A stretch of 21,771 nucleotides of DNA from a virus (IMGVR_UViG_3300048050_000071:1-21771), one strand, 5' to 3'; shown: positions 1-6,008, numbered from the stretch's first letter. Notes: generated by a model not told the origin, from the letters alone. Translations and numbers: made by a program.

Positions 1-1
1 A

Positions 2-175
2 TATATCATAAAACAAGATGGGGTCGGTACTAACGAGGTCATAGATTCTTTAGAGAGAAAGCAGATGGCTATATTTATCACTGAAAGTAATTTATATAGA
101 TGCGTATTCCAAAGCCGTAGACCTGATGCTGAAAAATTTCAAGATATATTTGGTTACTATCCTAATTATTTCTAG
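2..175 (+). pseudogene. Bro-N family antirepressor, truncated C-terminal piece
   Basis: An open frame enters from the left edge and ends at TAG 173-175, giving 57 residues. It contains ITESNLYRCVFQSRRPDAEKF, very like the conserved stretch of the Bro-N domain found in phage antirepressors, where an ITE.GLY..IF.SRKPEA..F block is normally followed by a W-containing helix and a second domain. Here the similarity stops at FQDIFGYYPNYF and the frame ends, so the rest of Bro-N and any C-terminal Ant/KilA-type domain are missing. I infer a deletion or recombination remnant of a prophage regulator. The upstream part lies outside the window. It could still be expressed, since a plus-strand terminator-like hairpin follows at 226. 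Confidence 0.6.
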
Positions 176-225
176 CAACCCTCTATAAAGCAAAAAAAGC
201 AGAGCTTATAACTCTACTTCTACTG

Positions 226-245
226 AAAGTGTATTTCACTTTTTT
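226..245 (+). terminator. Terminator-like hairpin after the Bro-N fragment
   Basis: AAAGTG (226-231), loop TATTT, CACTTT (237-242), followed by more T to 245. The stem is short and AT-rich, so this is a modest candidate. It ends the plus-strand Bro-N fragment just before the converging methyltransferase gene. Confidence 0.4.
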
Positions 246-249
246 ATGA

Positions 250-810
250 TCATTCATTTGTTAAAATAATTGATCGGCTGAAAAAGACTTTTGGTCCATC
301 ATTAATCTCAAAACCAATACCTTTGACTCTTTCAATCATTGATTCAAACATTTTTTTTGAAACATGACCTTTAGGTTCGATGACAAATATCTGACCATTT
401 GGCTTTAATATAGATTTCAATTCTCTGAATAAGTGATCTTGATCAGGCACCTCATGTATCATATAGAATGCTAACACAAAATCGACTTTTTCATCTATAT
501 CTATGCTATCTTTTTTACATTTATGGAGAAGGATTCGATGTTCTAATTCCGTTCCTTTTATCTTTTCTCTGATCTTATCAAGCATTTCTTCTTGTAAGTC
601 TGCAGCAATGATTTTTCCCGAGTCAGTAAGCATTTTTGCAATTTCTATCGAAAAAAATCCTGGGCCACATCCTAAATCAAGAGCCGTCATTCCACTATAA
701 ATATATGGTTCTAATATTTTTTTAGGGTTCTGTAATAATCTCCTAACTGAATTGTCAAGCATTCCTGCCTTTTCCACAGGACATACTCTACTATTATTCT
801 CATTGTTCAT
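250..810 (-). CDS. Class I SAM-dependent methyltransferase (UbiE/Methyltransf_11 type)
   Basis: A 186-residue protein with a clear Rossmann SAM-binding core. Motif I is ALDLGCGPGFF (residues about 44-54), the acidic end of strand 2 is IIAADLQ, and the post-core region FVLAFYMIHEV is followed by LKPNGQIFVIEPKG, a typical motif of small-molecule methyltransferases of the UbiE/arsenite-methyltransferase sort. An N-terminal CPVEKAGMLD stretch precedes the core. The substrate cannot be told from sequence; the cysteine pattern of ArsM is not evident. It starts at ATG 808-810 and converges with the Bro-N fragment. The length is complete for a single-domain enzyme. Its presence beside phage debris suggests accessory cargo or a chromosomal gene flanking the insertion; I cannot decide which. 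Confidence 0.8.
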   Translation of the reverse strand: MNNENNSRVCPVEKAGMLDNSVRRLLQNPKKILEPYIYSGMTALDLGCGPGFFSIEIAKMLTDSGKIIAADLQEEMLDKIREKIKGTELEHRILLHKCKKDSIDIDEKVDFVLAFYMIHEVPDQDHLFRELKSILKPNGQIFVIEPKGHVSKKMFESMIERVKGIGFEINDGPKVFFSRSIILTNE

Positions 811-881
811 ATTGTATAAATATTATGGTTCTTTCTAATTGATATTGTTTATTTTCTATACCTTTATTTTCCATATATCTA

Positions 882-1196
882 TCAAGATATACACCCATCA
901 ACACTTTGAATATCGTTTTGCGTTACTTTAGCTTGTTCTGGTCTCCCTCCGACATCAACAGTTATCATATCAGGAGTTTTATAGATAAATTCCTTTACAT
1001 CGTTCACCATATCTTTATTAAAACTATCCATTATCGCACCTATGGATGTTTTTTTTATATCATATAAAGTTGGTGAAGCTGTTTTATCTATTTGTTCAAT
1101 GAAATAGTTTAAATTCTCATCGATACATTTTTTGCCTCCACTATAGGCAAGTACAGATTCTCCTACATCAGTCATCTTAATTGGTCCAACGAGCAA
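882..1196 (-). CDS. Hypothetical protein, possibly a gene remnant
   Basis: A 104-residue frame opening with TTG; the frame extends only a few codons upstream to a TAG at 1215-1217, and no ATG start with good context is seen. The N-terminus LVGPIKMTDVGESVLAYSG resembles the wing and following helix of winged-helix regulators, and the remainder is mixed alpha/beta with no motif I recognise. The missing N-terminal part of a winged helix would fit a truncated transcriptional regulator, but this is a guess. It lies between the methyltransferase gene and a long non-coding stretch. Confidence 0.35.
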   Translation of the reverse strand: MLVGPIKMTDVGESVLAYSGGKKCIDENLNYFIEQIDKTASPTLYDIKKTSIGAIMDSFNKDMVNDVKEFIYKTPDMITVDVGGRPEQAKVTQNDIQSVDGCIS

Positions 1197-1546
1197 TTTT
1201 CCACGTAGCCCACGCTACAACGATACACAAAGAAGAAGCCACGGAGCATTCTCCAAAAGCCAGTCCAATACAATTTTTATAATATTAGCATCCATAACTA
1301 TTGTTGCATTCTCTAATAAAATACGTTCTAATATTTCTCACAAAAATAATAATTAATGATTAAATTTCTCACAAAACAAGTATAATTTTTGCACAAAACA
1401 CAGAAAAATAAAGACAAAATCGTGTAAAACGTGCTATACACTAAAACATCATTTCTCCGTTAAATTTCTCTTAATCAGTTATAAGACTCCATTGTATATT
1501 TCATATAATTGGTTCTGTGTTTCCTTACCAAGTTAGTCACAGAAGT
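1197..1546. other. Gene-poor stretch with short direct repeats
   Basis: No convincing gene. TTTCTCACAAAA occurs twice about 27 bases apart (near 1337 and 1364), and TTTCTC recurs near 1464; CACAAAACA also appears near 1400. On the minus strand these read TTTTGTGAGAAA. They could be regulator half-sites, arm-type integrase sites or simple AT-rich drift. No promoter with proper -33 and -7 spacing was found. Confidence 0.35.
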
Positions 1547-1795
1547 TCAATCTTGAAAGAAATGAAATTCAAAAACCCTCCTCGCTAATTTGCTCAAATC
1601 CAAACTATCAAATACATTCCAGGCACAATGTATCCGATCAAGAAGCTCACCGCTATTATCTGTTTGGTCCGTCATTCTATCTTCAATCTCATCTAACATG
1701 TCAAAGTCTGTATTCTCATCAAAAGGTAAACTCTTGTACTTGCTCTGGTATGGAGACGTATATGATGTAATGTTCTGTTTTATCATCTTCAGCAC
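1547..1795 (-). CDS. Hypothetical small acidic protein
   Basis: An 82-residue frame opening with GTG, acidic in the middle (DENTDFDMLDEIEDRMTDQ) and aromatic at the C-terminus (RVFEFHFFQD). No family recognised. Its start overlaps the stop of the next upstream ORF by 7 bases (GTGCTGA), which may be translational coupling or the scar of a frameshift joining two halves of one gene. Composition looks protein-like, but there is no independent support. Confidence 0.3.
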   Translation of the reverse strand: MLKMIKQNITSYTSPYQSKYKSLPFDENTDFDMLDEIEDRMTDQTDNSGELLDRIHCAWNVFDSLDLSKLARRVFEFHFFQD

Positions 1796-1983
1796 AAGAA
1801 GTCAAGATCTGTATAATCTTTCTTCTTGGCTGAAAGTAATTGCCTCAACATTGTACCACTCTTCTGCAGAAGAGACAAAAGAACTTCATTTAATACATCT
1901 AATTCAAGACAAGACATCTTTTTAGTTCGCACGCTCCCTAGCTGTATACAGATATTTCTAAAACGTTGCAGAGATACTGCCAT
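1789..1983 (-). CDS. Hypothetical small protein next to a recombinase remnant
   Basis: A 64-residue, probably helical frame beginning at ATG 1981-1983, with a leucine-rich middle (LELDVLNEVLLSLLQKSG) and a lysine run. No family recognised. It begins about 40 bases downstream of the tyrosine-recombinase remnant on the same strand and overlaps the following ORF by 7 bases. It may be a mobile-element accessory gene or half of a frameshifted gene. Confidence 0.3.
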   Translation of the reverse strand: MAVSLQRFRNICIQLGSVRTKKMSCLELDVLNEVLLSLLQKSGTMLRQLLSAKKKDYTDLDFLC

Positions 1984-2024
1984 CTCCCCATAAAAGATGG
2001 TTCAATAAAATACTCAGTTGCTAC

Positions 2025-2129
2025 TTATTGAGACAAGCCTTTACGGTATAAGCGAATTTTTATGTTTGTTGTGCCATCAGCTTTGAAGTGACGGCCACCT
2101 TTTAATATTACTGATTTAAATGTTGCCAT
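2025..2129 (-). pseudogene. Tyrosine recombinase (integrase), N-terminal arm-binding fragment
   Basis: The minus strand from ATG 2127-2129 encodes MATFKSVILKGG followed by RHFKADGTTNIKIRLYRKG, then TAA at 2025-2027, 34 residues in all. This is the typical start of Bacteroidota phage and transposon integrases (MATFKAV... with a conserved ADGTYNIKIR block), the arm-type DNA-binding region. The remaining roughly 370 residues, including the core-binding and catalytic R-H-R-Y domains, are absent. It is therefore a truncated remnant. It lies about 200 bases from the tRNA-Pro fragment, which fits an integrase originally adjacent to its attachment site. Confidence 0.65.
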
Positions 2130-2242
2130 GATGCGTTATTGTCTTAAAGACATCAGCATCGTAATTATTTATAAACTATTATAAAAAAGATGCTCTTATT
2201 TGCCCAAGAATGGGGTAAAATAGCATATCAATTGTATAAAAA

Positions 2243-2275
2243 AAGAGCTAACACAATTGATTTGTATCAGCTCTT
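2243..2275. repeat. Imperfect hairpin beside the attachment scar
   Basis: AAGAGCT (2243-2249) pairs with AGCTCTT (2269-2275), with an inner ACAA/TTGT pairing, giving a stem-loop preceded by an A run. It may be a minus-strand terminator (arm followed by T-rich complement) or part of the recombination site. Its right arm runs into the 18-base repeat at 2270. Confidence 0.4.
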
Positions 2276-2287
2276 AGTTGGTAATGT
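2270..2287 (+). repeat. 18-bp repeat, copy 1
   Basis: GCTCTTAGTTGGTAATGT occurs here and again exactly at 5991-6008. A degenerate inverted form (TAACTAAGAACC) lies on the other side of the tRNA fragment at about 2389-2400. Confidence 0.6.
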
Positions 2288-2297
2288 CCTTAATTTC

Positions 2298-2316
2298 AGC
2301 CTTTTACAAGGCTTTT
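2298..2316 (+). terminator. Small terminator-like hairpin
   Basis: AGCCTT (2298-2303), loop TTAC, AAGGCT (2308-2313), then T to 2316. It lies directly downstream of the tRNA fragment's 3' end when read on the minus strand, so it may once have ended tRNA transcription; the T run is on the plus strand. Confidence 0.4.
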
Positions 2317-2323
2317 AATCTTC

Positions 2324-2371
2324 GTCGGGGTAGCCGGATTCGAACCGACGACCCCCTGCTCCCAAAGCAGG
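2324..2371 (-). pseudogene. tRNA-Pro(TGG) 3' fragment, integration scar
   Basis: Read on the minus strand this gives a perfect anticodon arm CCTGCTTTGGGAGCAGG (2355-2371, anticodon TGG at 2362-2364), a variable region, a T arm GTCGG-TTCGAAT-CCGGC, and the acceptor strand TACCCCGAC ending at 2324. Upstream (plus-strand right) there is no D arm and no matching TCGGGG acceptor strand, so the 5' half is missing. A tRNA cut near the anticodon arm with an intact 3' end is the usual product of integration by a tyrosine recombinase at a tRNA gene. An intact copy should lie at the other end of the element, outside this window. Confidence 0.8.
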
Positions 2372-2435
2372 TGAGTAAGGCTTATAAGTAACTAAGAACC
2401 AATAAATTACGATACTTCTGTATTTTTGTTATAAA

Positions 2436-2597
2436 CTATTTATAAGAAACACCCTTTTTCAAAGCCTCTTTTCGCTCTGAAATCTCATGCTTCAGCAGGG
2501 CTATTTCTTGCAGTAAAGCTGATCTTTCCTGTTTCACTTCCCGAAGCTGCTGCTGAAGTGATGCTATTAATTTTTCTTTTTCTGATAAATCATCCAT
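2436..2597 (-). CDS. Short coiled-coil protein
   Basis: ATG 2595-2597 to TAG 2436-2438 encodes 53 residues. Nearly the whole chain is a charged heptad-like helix rich in E, K, L and Q (for example KLIASLQQQLREVKQER and LLQEIALLKHEIS). No DNA-binding domain precedes it. It resembles the free coiled-coil tail seen on some phage repressors, such as the one at 4826-5239, and may be a separate oligomerising peptide. It is divergent from the membrane peptide that begins at 2626. I judge it real from its amphipathic composition. Confidence 0.5.
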   Translation of the reverse strand: MDDLSEKEKLIASLQQQLREVKQERSALLQEIALLKHEISERKEALKKGVSYK

Positions 2598-2625
2598 CGT
2601 TCTTATATTTTAAGTGAAAATCATT

Positions 2626-2892
2626 ATGAAAACTCTTTGCTATATTTCAATCATTGTGTCAACCATAGCTATTATTGGCAATATATTGGTTCTGCCAAAC
2701 AGCTCCCCATTACGCTCCATGATAATCCGTAGAAAATCTCAACACGATCTATTTAAAAACATCAAAGCCGGCAATAGACCTAGTTTATTAGGTATTGCAA
2801 TTACTCACATACAATACAACAGATTAGTACCCTACATAAAGGATAAAGATTACCTACATGTTTTGCAATCACGAATTTATACCAAATCTTAA
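2626..2892 (+). CDS. Small membrane-anchored hypothetical protein
   Basis: I prefer ATG 2626 over the upstream GTG at 2614, because it places a hydrophobic segment at the N-terminus: MKTLCYISIIVSTIAIIG then NILVL. This is a signal anchor or single membrane helix. The rest (about 65 residues) is basic and polar with no recognised domain. Length is 88 residues. It is followed 10 bases later by another short membrane peptide, so the two may form a small operon at the edge of the element. Function unknown. Confidence 0.5.
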   Translation: MKTLCYISIIVSTIAIIGNILVLPNSSPLRSMIIRRKSQHDLFKNIKAGNRPSLLGIAITHIQYNRLVPYIKDKDYLHVLQSRIYTKS

Positions 2893-2902
2893 TATTATCA
2901 TT

Positions 2903-3028
2903 ATGAATTATCTTGCCATAATATGCAATGCATTAACGATTGTTCTTAGTATTGCCAGTATTATTATCAATGTAATATCTACTATCAAACTAAAAAAAGA
3001 GGAAGGTCACATTAAAAACGAAGATTAA
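2903..3028 (+). CDS. Short single-span membrane peptide
   Basis: ATG 2903 to TAA 3026-3028 encodes 41 residues: one hydrophobic helix (YLAIICNALTIVLSIASIII) and a charged tail (KLKKEEGHIKNED). The layout, a membrane helix then a KK..EE tail, is common among short phage and plasmid peptides. It follows the 2626 gene with a 10-base gap. Function unknown; it could be a small toxin or a superinfection-exclusion peptide, which the sequence does not decide. Confidence 0.45.
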   Translation: MNYLAIICNALTIVLSIASIIINVISTIKLKKEEGHIKNED

Positions 3029-3051
3029 GTACATCACCATAATCTTCAAAT

Positions 3052-3387
3052 TCATTCTAATACATCAACTTCTATATTTATCTTAGTCTCTTTTGAATAA
3101 AACACTTCTCCTACTCTATCAATATGATCACCAATAGGAGTCCCAATTTTATCACTATATGGAAGCAAATCTACTTTATACAATAAGCCTAAATCATCTA
3201 TATGGATGTATAAATCCAATATTTGATTATACGTAATATTTTCCCCTTTTAAGGCTAAATCTATATCTGAGCCATTACGATACGTCCCCTTAGCTCGTGA
3301 TCCAAAAATCAAAGCCTCGTCTATATTCGGATATTTCCTAAATATAGCACACAGATCCTTTATAACATTATCACTTAAACCAAACAT
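3052..3387 (-). CDS. mntA: MNT-domain nucleotidyltransferase antitoxin
   Basis: A 111-residue minimal nucleotidyltransferase. The hallmark GSRAKGTYRNGSDIDLAL (about residues 29-46) carries the GS motif and the paired aspartates DID that bind metal in the polymerase-beta fold. In HEPN/MNT modules this enzyme adds AMP residues to a tyrosine of the partner HEPN RNase and so silences it. It lies 13 bases downstream of the HEPN gene on the same strand, the usual order for the HI0073/HI0074-like pair. The gene symbol follows the family convention (MntA). All metal-binding residues are present, so it should be active. Confidence 0.85.
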   Translation of the reverse strand: MFGLSDNVIKDLCAIFRKYPNIDEALIFGSRAKGTYRNGSDIDLALKGENITYNQILDLYIHIDDLGLLYKVDLLPYSDKIGTPIGDHIDRVGEVFYSKETKINIEVDVLE

Positions 3388-3400
3388 ACATCAAAATAAT

Positions 3401-3835
3401 TTACTCGTTTTCAGTATCTAATTTTTCTTTTTCAAAACGCTGCTTTAATTGTATCAACAATGGTGCATATTCCTCATAAATATGTTTCACAATTTCTTCA
3501 ACTTGAGATTCATCATATGCATGCGAAGTTATATTTCTTGACGTTATAAGCCTTCTCCAAGCATCTTGATCTTCGATTAATCCATCTTCAAATGATTTCC
3601 TCAAGACAGGATTTGGTCCCTTAATGTTGGTATATCCTTTATATTCTAAGAAATCCTGTAGAACTTTCCATGACAATTCTGAAGTGTACTCAAACCTCTG
3701 AACTAGCCCTTCCTTCTCTAAATCTGAAAGTTCGTTTATTTTTCTATGCTCAACTACATCTGTAAATCTCTTTAATGCATTATTAAAGCTATTATATCTT
3801 TGTATCCACCGGATATCAGTCTTATTATTTTCCAT
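3401..3835 (-). CDS. hepT: HEPN-domain toxin (HepT / HI0074-like)
   Basis: A 144-residue all-helical protein of the nucleotidyltransferase substrate-binding family. The block EYTSELSWKVLQDFLEYKGY is typical, and RNITSHAY near residue 100 is the RX4HXY motif: Arg and His form the HEPN RNase site and Tyr is the residue that MntA modifies in characterised pairs. Thus both the catalytic and the regulated residue are present. The gene starts at ATG 3833-3835 and precedes the MNT gene. Such modules act as toxin-antitoxin or abortive-infection systems; that role here is inferred from family and context. Confidence 0.85.
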   Translation of the reverse strand: MENNKTDIRWIQRYNSFNNALKRFTDVVEHRKINELSDLEKEGLVQRFEYTSELSWKVLQDFLEYKGYTNIKGPNPVLRKSFEDGLIEDQDAWRRLITSRNITSHAYDESQVEEIVKHIYEEYAPLLIQLKQRFEKEKLDTENE

Positions 3836-3883
3836 ACCGTCCTTTTTAATGAATATTATTTTAGTGATTGTTCCTTAAATAGT

Positions 3884-4108
3884 TTACTTCGCACCTAATA
3901 TAACGAATGAAGCTATCACAGATATTATTATAGAGGCAACAGTTAGCCATCCAAAGAACTGCATCCATTGCCTTATAATACGAATATCATGTTTCCATTC
4001 ATTTTTAGATTGTTCCAAGACACGATTCACGTTTATCGTATCCTTATTTGAATATTCTTGTTTATCCTCTTTTTCATTTAAATCGAGCATTTTATTTAAA
4101 TCTTCCAT
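3884..4108 (-). CDS. Tail-anchored small membrane protein
   Basis: 74 residues: a charged N-terminal half (EKEDKQEYSNKD), an amphipathic stretch, then a single hydrophobic C-terminal helix (FFGWLTVASIIISVIASFVIL). The soluble part would face the cytoplasm. It begins 2 bases after the stop of the 4111-4317 gene, so the two are almost certainly co-expressed. No family recognised. Position beside the repressor suggests a lysogenic-conversion or exclusion function, by context only. Confidence 0.6.
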   Translation of the reverse strand: MEDLNKMLDLNEKEDKQEYSNKDTINVNRVLEQSKNEWKHDIRIIRQWMQFFGWLTVASIIISVIASFVILGAK

Positions 4109-4110
4109 AA

Positions 4111-4317
4111 TTACTTTTGTTTAGAGTACAATACAAATAGGAATAAAGCCATAGATGCAGAACTTAAAGGATAAATAAACCCCGTATATATATACTCCCT
4201 ATTGTATATACCAGTAGAAGCTGACACTATTTCTATGTAGCTATAAATAGATAATACAGCCTGCAACACCTCAAATATTGCAGCAATTAATGTAACAGTT
4301 TTAAGTTTCATAATCAT
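4111..4317 (-). CDS. Small two-span membrane protein
   Basis: 68 residues with two hydrophobic helices (about 5-27 and 45-64) and an intervening loop with tyrosines (YNREYIYTGF), ending in SKQK. No catalytic motif. It is between two other minus-strand membrane genes, 2 bases upstream of the next and 73 bases downstream of the 4391-4813 gene. Start ATG 4315-4317; ATG three codons in is an alternative. Function unknown. Confidence 0.6.
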   Translation of the reverse strand: MIMKLKTVTLIAAIFEVLQAVLSIYSYIEIVSASTGIYNREYIYTGFIYPLSSASMALFLFVLYSKQK

Positions 4318-4390
4318 TTATCATTTTCGGCTATTTTTTTAGCCTTATCCATACTAATAAAAAGTTATATCGAAAATAATAAGAAAAAAG

Positions 4391-4813
4391 TCAATTAAGA
4401 CCTAAGATCACTGCTGCAATAGCAGCTATAAACAATAATAATTGAAGTAATTTGTCAACAGAGAAATCTATGTTAGGAGCTTGTACCTTAAATTTATCAG
4501 GATTTCCCTTCACTATACAAGTCAGACCATTTTCAAAATTCATAGCTATATTAGAAGATATTTCATTAGATGGGTAATAATTATCGTTATGATCCATTAT
4601 AGCAATGCGCATTTTTGCTTTTTTATCATCAATTTGGTCTAAAAATATTTCTATCTTGTTTCTCAAAAAAACGACAATAATTTTATTCAAAACTTTATTC
4701 TCATTCAAGATGGAAAAATCTTTTATTTTTGACATCCCAAGTATAAAATTATAGACTTCATCTAAAGACATGCTGACCGTTATTTCCCTACTAAAAATTT
4801 GACTTTGATCCAT
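4391..4813 (-). CDS. Tail-anchored hypothetical protein
   Basis: 140 residues. The first roughly 115 are a soluble alpha/beta domain with an opening strand-helix pattern (REITVSMSLDEVYNFILGM) reminiscent of START/SRPBCC-type folds, though I cannot assign it. The last 20 residues form a hydrophobic helix (LLLFIAAIAAVILGL) that would anchor it in the membrane. It lies 12 bases downstream of the repressor, so it is probably made in the lysogen. No known family recognised. Confidence 0.6.
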   Translation of the reverse strand: MDQSQIFSREITVSMSLDEVYNFILGMSKIKDFSILNENKVLNKIIVVFLRNKIEIFLDQIDDKKAKMRIAIMDHNDNYYPSNEISSNIAMNFENGLTCIVKGNPDKFKVQAPNIDFSVDKLLQLLLFIAAIAAVILGLN

Positions 4814-4825
4814 AATCTAATTAAT

Positions 4826-5239
4826 TTATTGTTTATTCATTAATACATTAATAAGACGTTCTTTTTCTTCAATAAGTTTATCTTTTTCTGCTATCATTTC
4901 CTTAAGATGATTGATCTCTTTCTTTGCTTCATTCAATTTTGAAGGATCATTCGAAATAATTTTAGCATGCCCCAAAGATATACTATCATTATCTCCTTCA
5001 ATTGAATTGTTTATCATAGTCCCAGTTCCGTTCATTATCCAAACTTTGTTTATATTCTGATTTATGGAGCAAAGCCTATCAATGAAATCATCAGGCAAAG
5101 GTACCCTTCCATTAACGACTTGAGAAAAAGAGGATTTATTGCTGTAACCAAGCAGTTTACCCAACTGTTCCTGATTAGTAGCAGCACCCGTACCAATTAA
5201 CCATTTCGCTATAATTTTTATTCTTTCATGTATAGTCAT
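4826..5239 (-). CDS. HTH phage-type repressor with coiled-coil tail
   Basis: 137 residues. Residues about 20-45 form an HTH (EQLGKLLGYSNKSSFSQVVNG) of the Xre-like class common in Bacteroides prophages, followed by DDFIDRLCSINQNINKVWIMNG. The C-terminal 35 residues are a heptad-rich coiled coil (EINHLKEMIAEKDKLIEEK) for oligomerisation. There is no S24/LexA-type peptidase domain, so induction would not use RecA-stimulated self-cleavage. It is divergent from the Cro-like gene at 5380 with an operator-rich gap, the classic lysogeny switch layout. It heads the minus-strand lysogeny operon. Confidence 0.8.
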   Translation of the reverse strand: MTIHERIKIIAKWLIGTGAATNQEQLGKLLGYSNKSSFSQVVNGRVPLPDDFIDRLCSINQNINKVWIMNGTGTMINNSIEGDNDSISLGHAKIISNDPSKLNEAKKEINHLKEMIAEKDKLIEEKERLINVLMNKQ

Positions 5240-5240
5240 A

Positions 5241-5291
5241 TGTAAACATTTTTGTAAAAAGTTTATATTTTTCTTTGTTGTTTATATAAAC
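5241..5291. promoter_or_regulatory. Operator-like sites in the lysogeny switch
   Basis: A perfect 12-bp palindrome GTTTATATAAAC (5280-5291) lies between the -33 and -7 boxes of the rightward promoter. A related half-site GTTTATAT occurs at about 5261, and an inverted half-site GTAAAC near 5242. The spacing suggests two or three operators for the repressor and/or the Cro-like protein. Binding is inferred from position and symmetry only. Confidence 0.5.
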
Positions 5292-5304
5292 TTATTTATA
5301 TTTG
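5274..5304 (+). promoter_or_regulatory. Bacteroidota-type promoter for the early operon
   Basis: TTTG at 5274-5277 and TATATTTG at 5297-5304 are separated by 19 bases, matching the TTTG / TAnnTTTG consensus of the Bacteroides primary sigma factor. Transcription would start near 5311, leaving a leader of about 70 bases before the Cro-like gene. Confidence 0.7.
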
Positions 5305-5379
5305 CAGCATAAATAAACAAAGCAAACTAAATCCTATAAAAATCGCGCGAAATATAGTGTTTGCTCTAAAATTGAGATT

Positions 5380-5610
5380 ATGAACGAGAAAGAATTAAAA
5401 CAATTAAGAAGTTGTCTCCCACTGAAAAGTACAGGAGAGATTGCCAAGAAGGTTGGATGTAGCAAGGCCACTGCATCAAACATTCTTAGAGGCAGAATCA
5501 GTGAGCAGTCTATTTTTACCATACCTGTGCTTCGAGAAGCCGCCAATATAATACGGAAGAATAACGAAGCTATAAAGGAAGTTTCTAATATCGTTAGCCA
5601 TGCAAGCTAA
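5380..5610 (+). CDS. Cro-like HTH regulator
   Basis: 76 residues; HTH at about 17-42 (GEIAKKVGCSKATASNILRG), followed by a helix that resembles the DNA-contacting end of small phage regulators. It is the first gene of the rightward operon and is divergent from the repressor, so a Cro-like role is likely by position. Start ATG 5380. Its end overlaps the next gene by 11 bases. Confidence 0.7.
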   Translation: MNEKELKQLRSCLPLKSTGEIAKKVGCSKATASNILRGRISEQSIFTIPVLREAANIIRKNNEAIKEVSNIVSHAS

Positions 5611-5956
5611 GGTTGACAACCTGACAAAAAGGGAAACGCAAGTTGCAGGATTAGCTGCTTGCGGACTTGCCAAAAAGGAAATGGCCGATCGTTTAGGTGT
5701 TTGTTACGGTACCATAAACATTCAACTTGATCGGGCATACAAAAAAACAGGAACAAGTAAATTAAATGAGCTAGGCTCTTGGTGGTTAAATAGAGTATTC
5801 GCTCTAAATATCGACTTCAAAGAGCTTCAAAAAAGAATCATAGCAATCTGTTTTCTAGGATTAATGATAGTGCATATAACACTTAGTGACAACAACACTT
5901 TCCGTTCAGGAAGGCGAGTAAGAATAGAAATAGAGAGAGCTGAAAGAATAGAATAA
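5600..5956 (+). CDS. LuxR-type HTH protein with membrane helix
   Basis: 118 residues. Residues about 6-62 are a GerE/LuxR-class HTH: LTKRETQVAGLAACGLAKKE then MADRLGVCYGTINIQLDRAY and KKTGTSKLNEL, matching the usual LT.RE..V..L...G.S..EIA..L......V......I..K pattern. A hydrophobic helix follows (IIAICFLGLMIVHITL, about 80-95) and then a basic tail (RSGRRVRIEIERAERIE). LuxR domains are normally C-terminal to a sensor, whereas this one is N-terminal and ends in a membrane anchor. It overlaps the Cro-like gene by 11 bases, so the two are translationally coupled. Target unknown. Confidence 0.7.
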   Translation: MQAKVDNLTKRETQVAGLAACGLAKKEMADRLGVCYGTINIQLDRAYKKTGTSKLNELGSWWLNRVFALNIDFKELQKRIIAICFLGLMIVHITLSDNNTFRSGRRVRIEIERAERIE

Positions 5957-5990
5957 TAAACAGGCAAAGAATCGTGATTAGATAAGTTAG

Positions 5991-6008
5991 GCTCTTAGTT
6001 GGTAATGT
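5991..6008 (+). repeat. 18-bp repeat, copy 2
   Basis: Exact second copy of the sequence at 2270-2287, located 22 bases before the start of the 6031 gene, where it could act in transcription or translation of that gene. Confidence 0.6.

Noticed and set aside
2324-2371. Intact tRNA-Pro gene
   Set aside because: No D arm or matching acceptor strand exists upstream on the minus strand within the needed distance.
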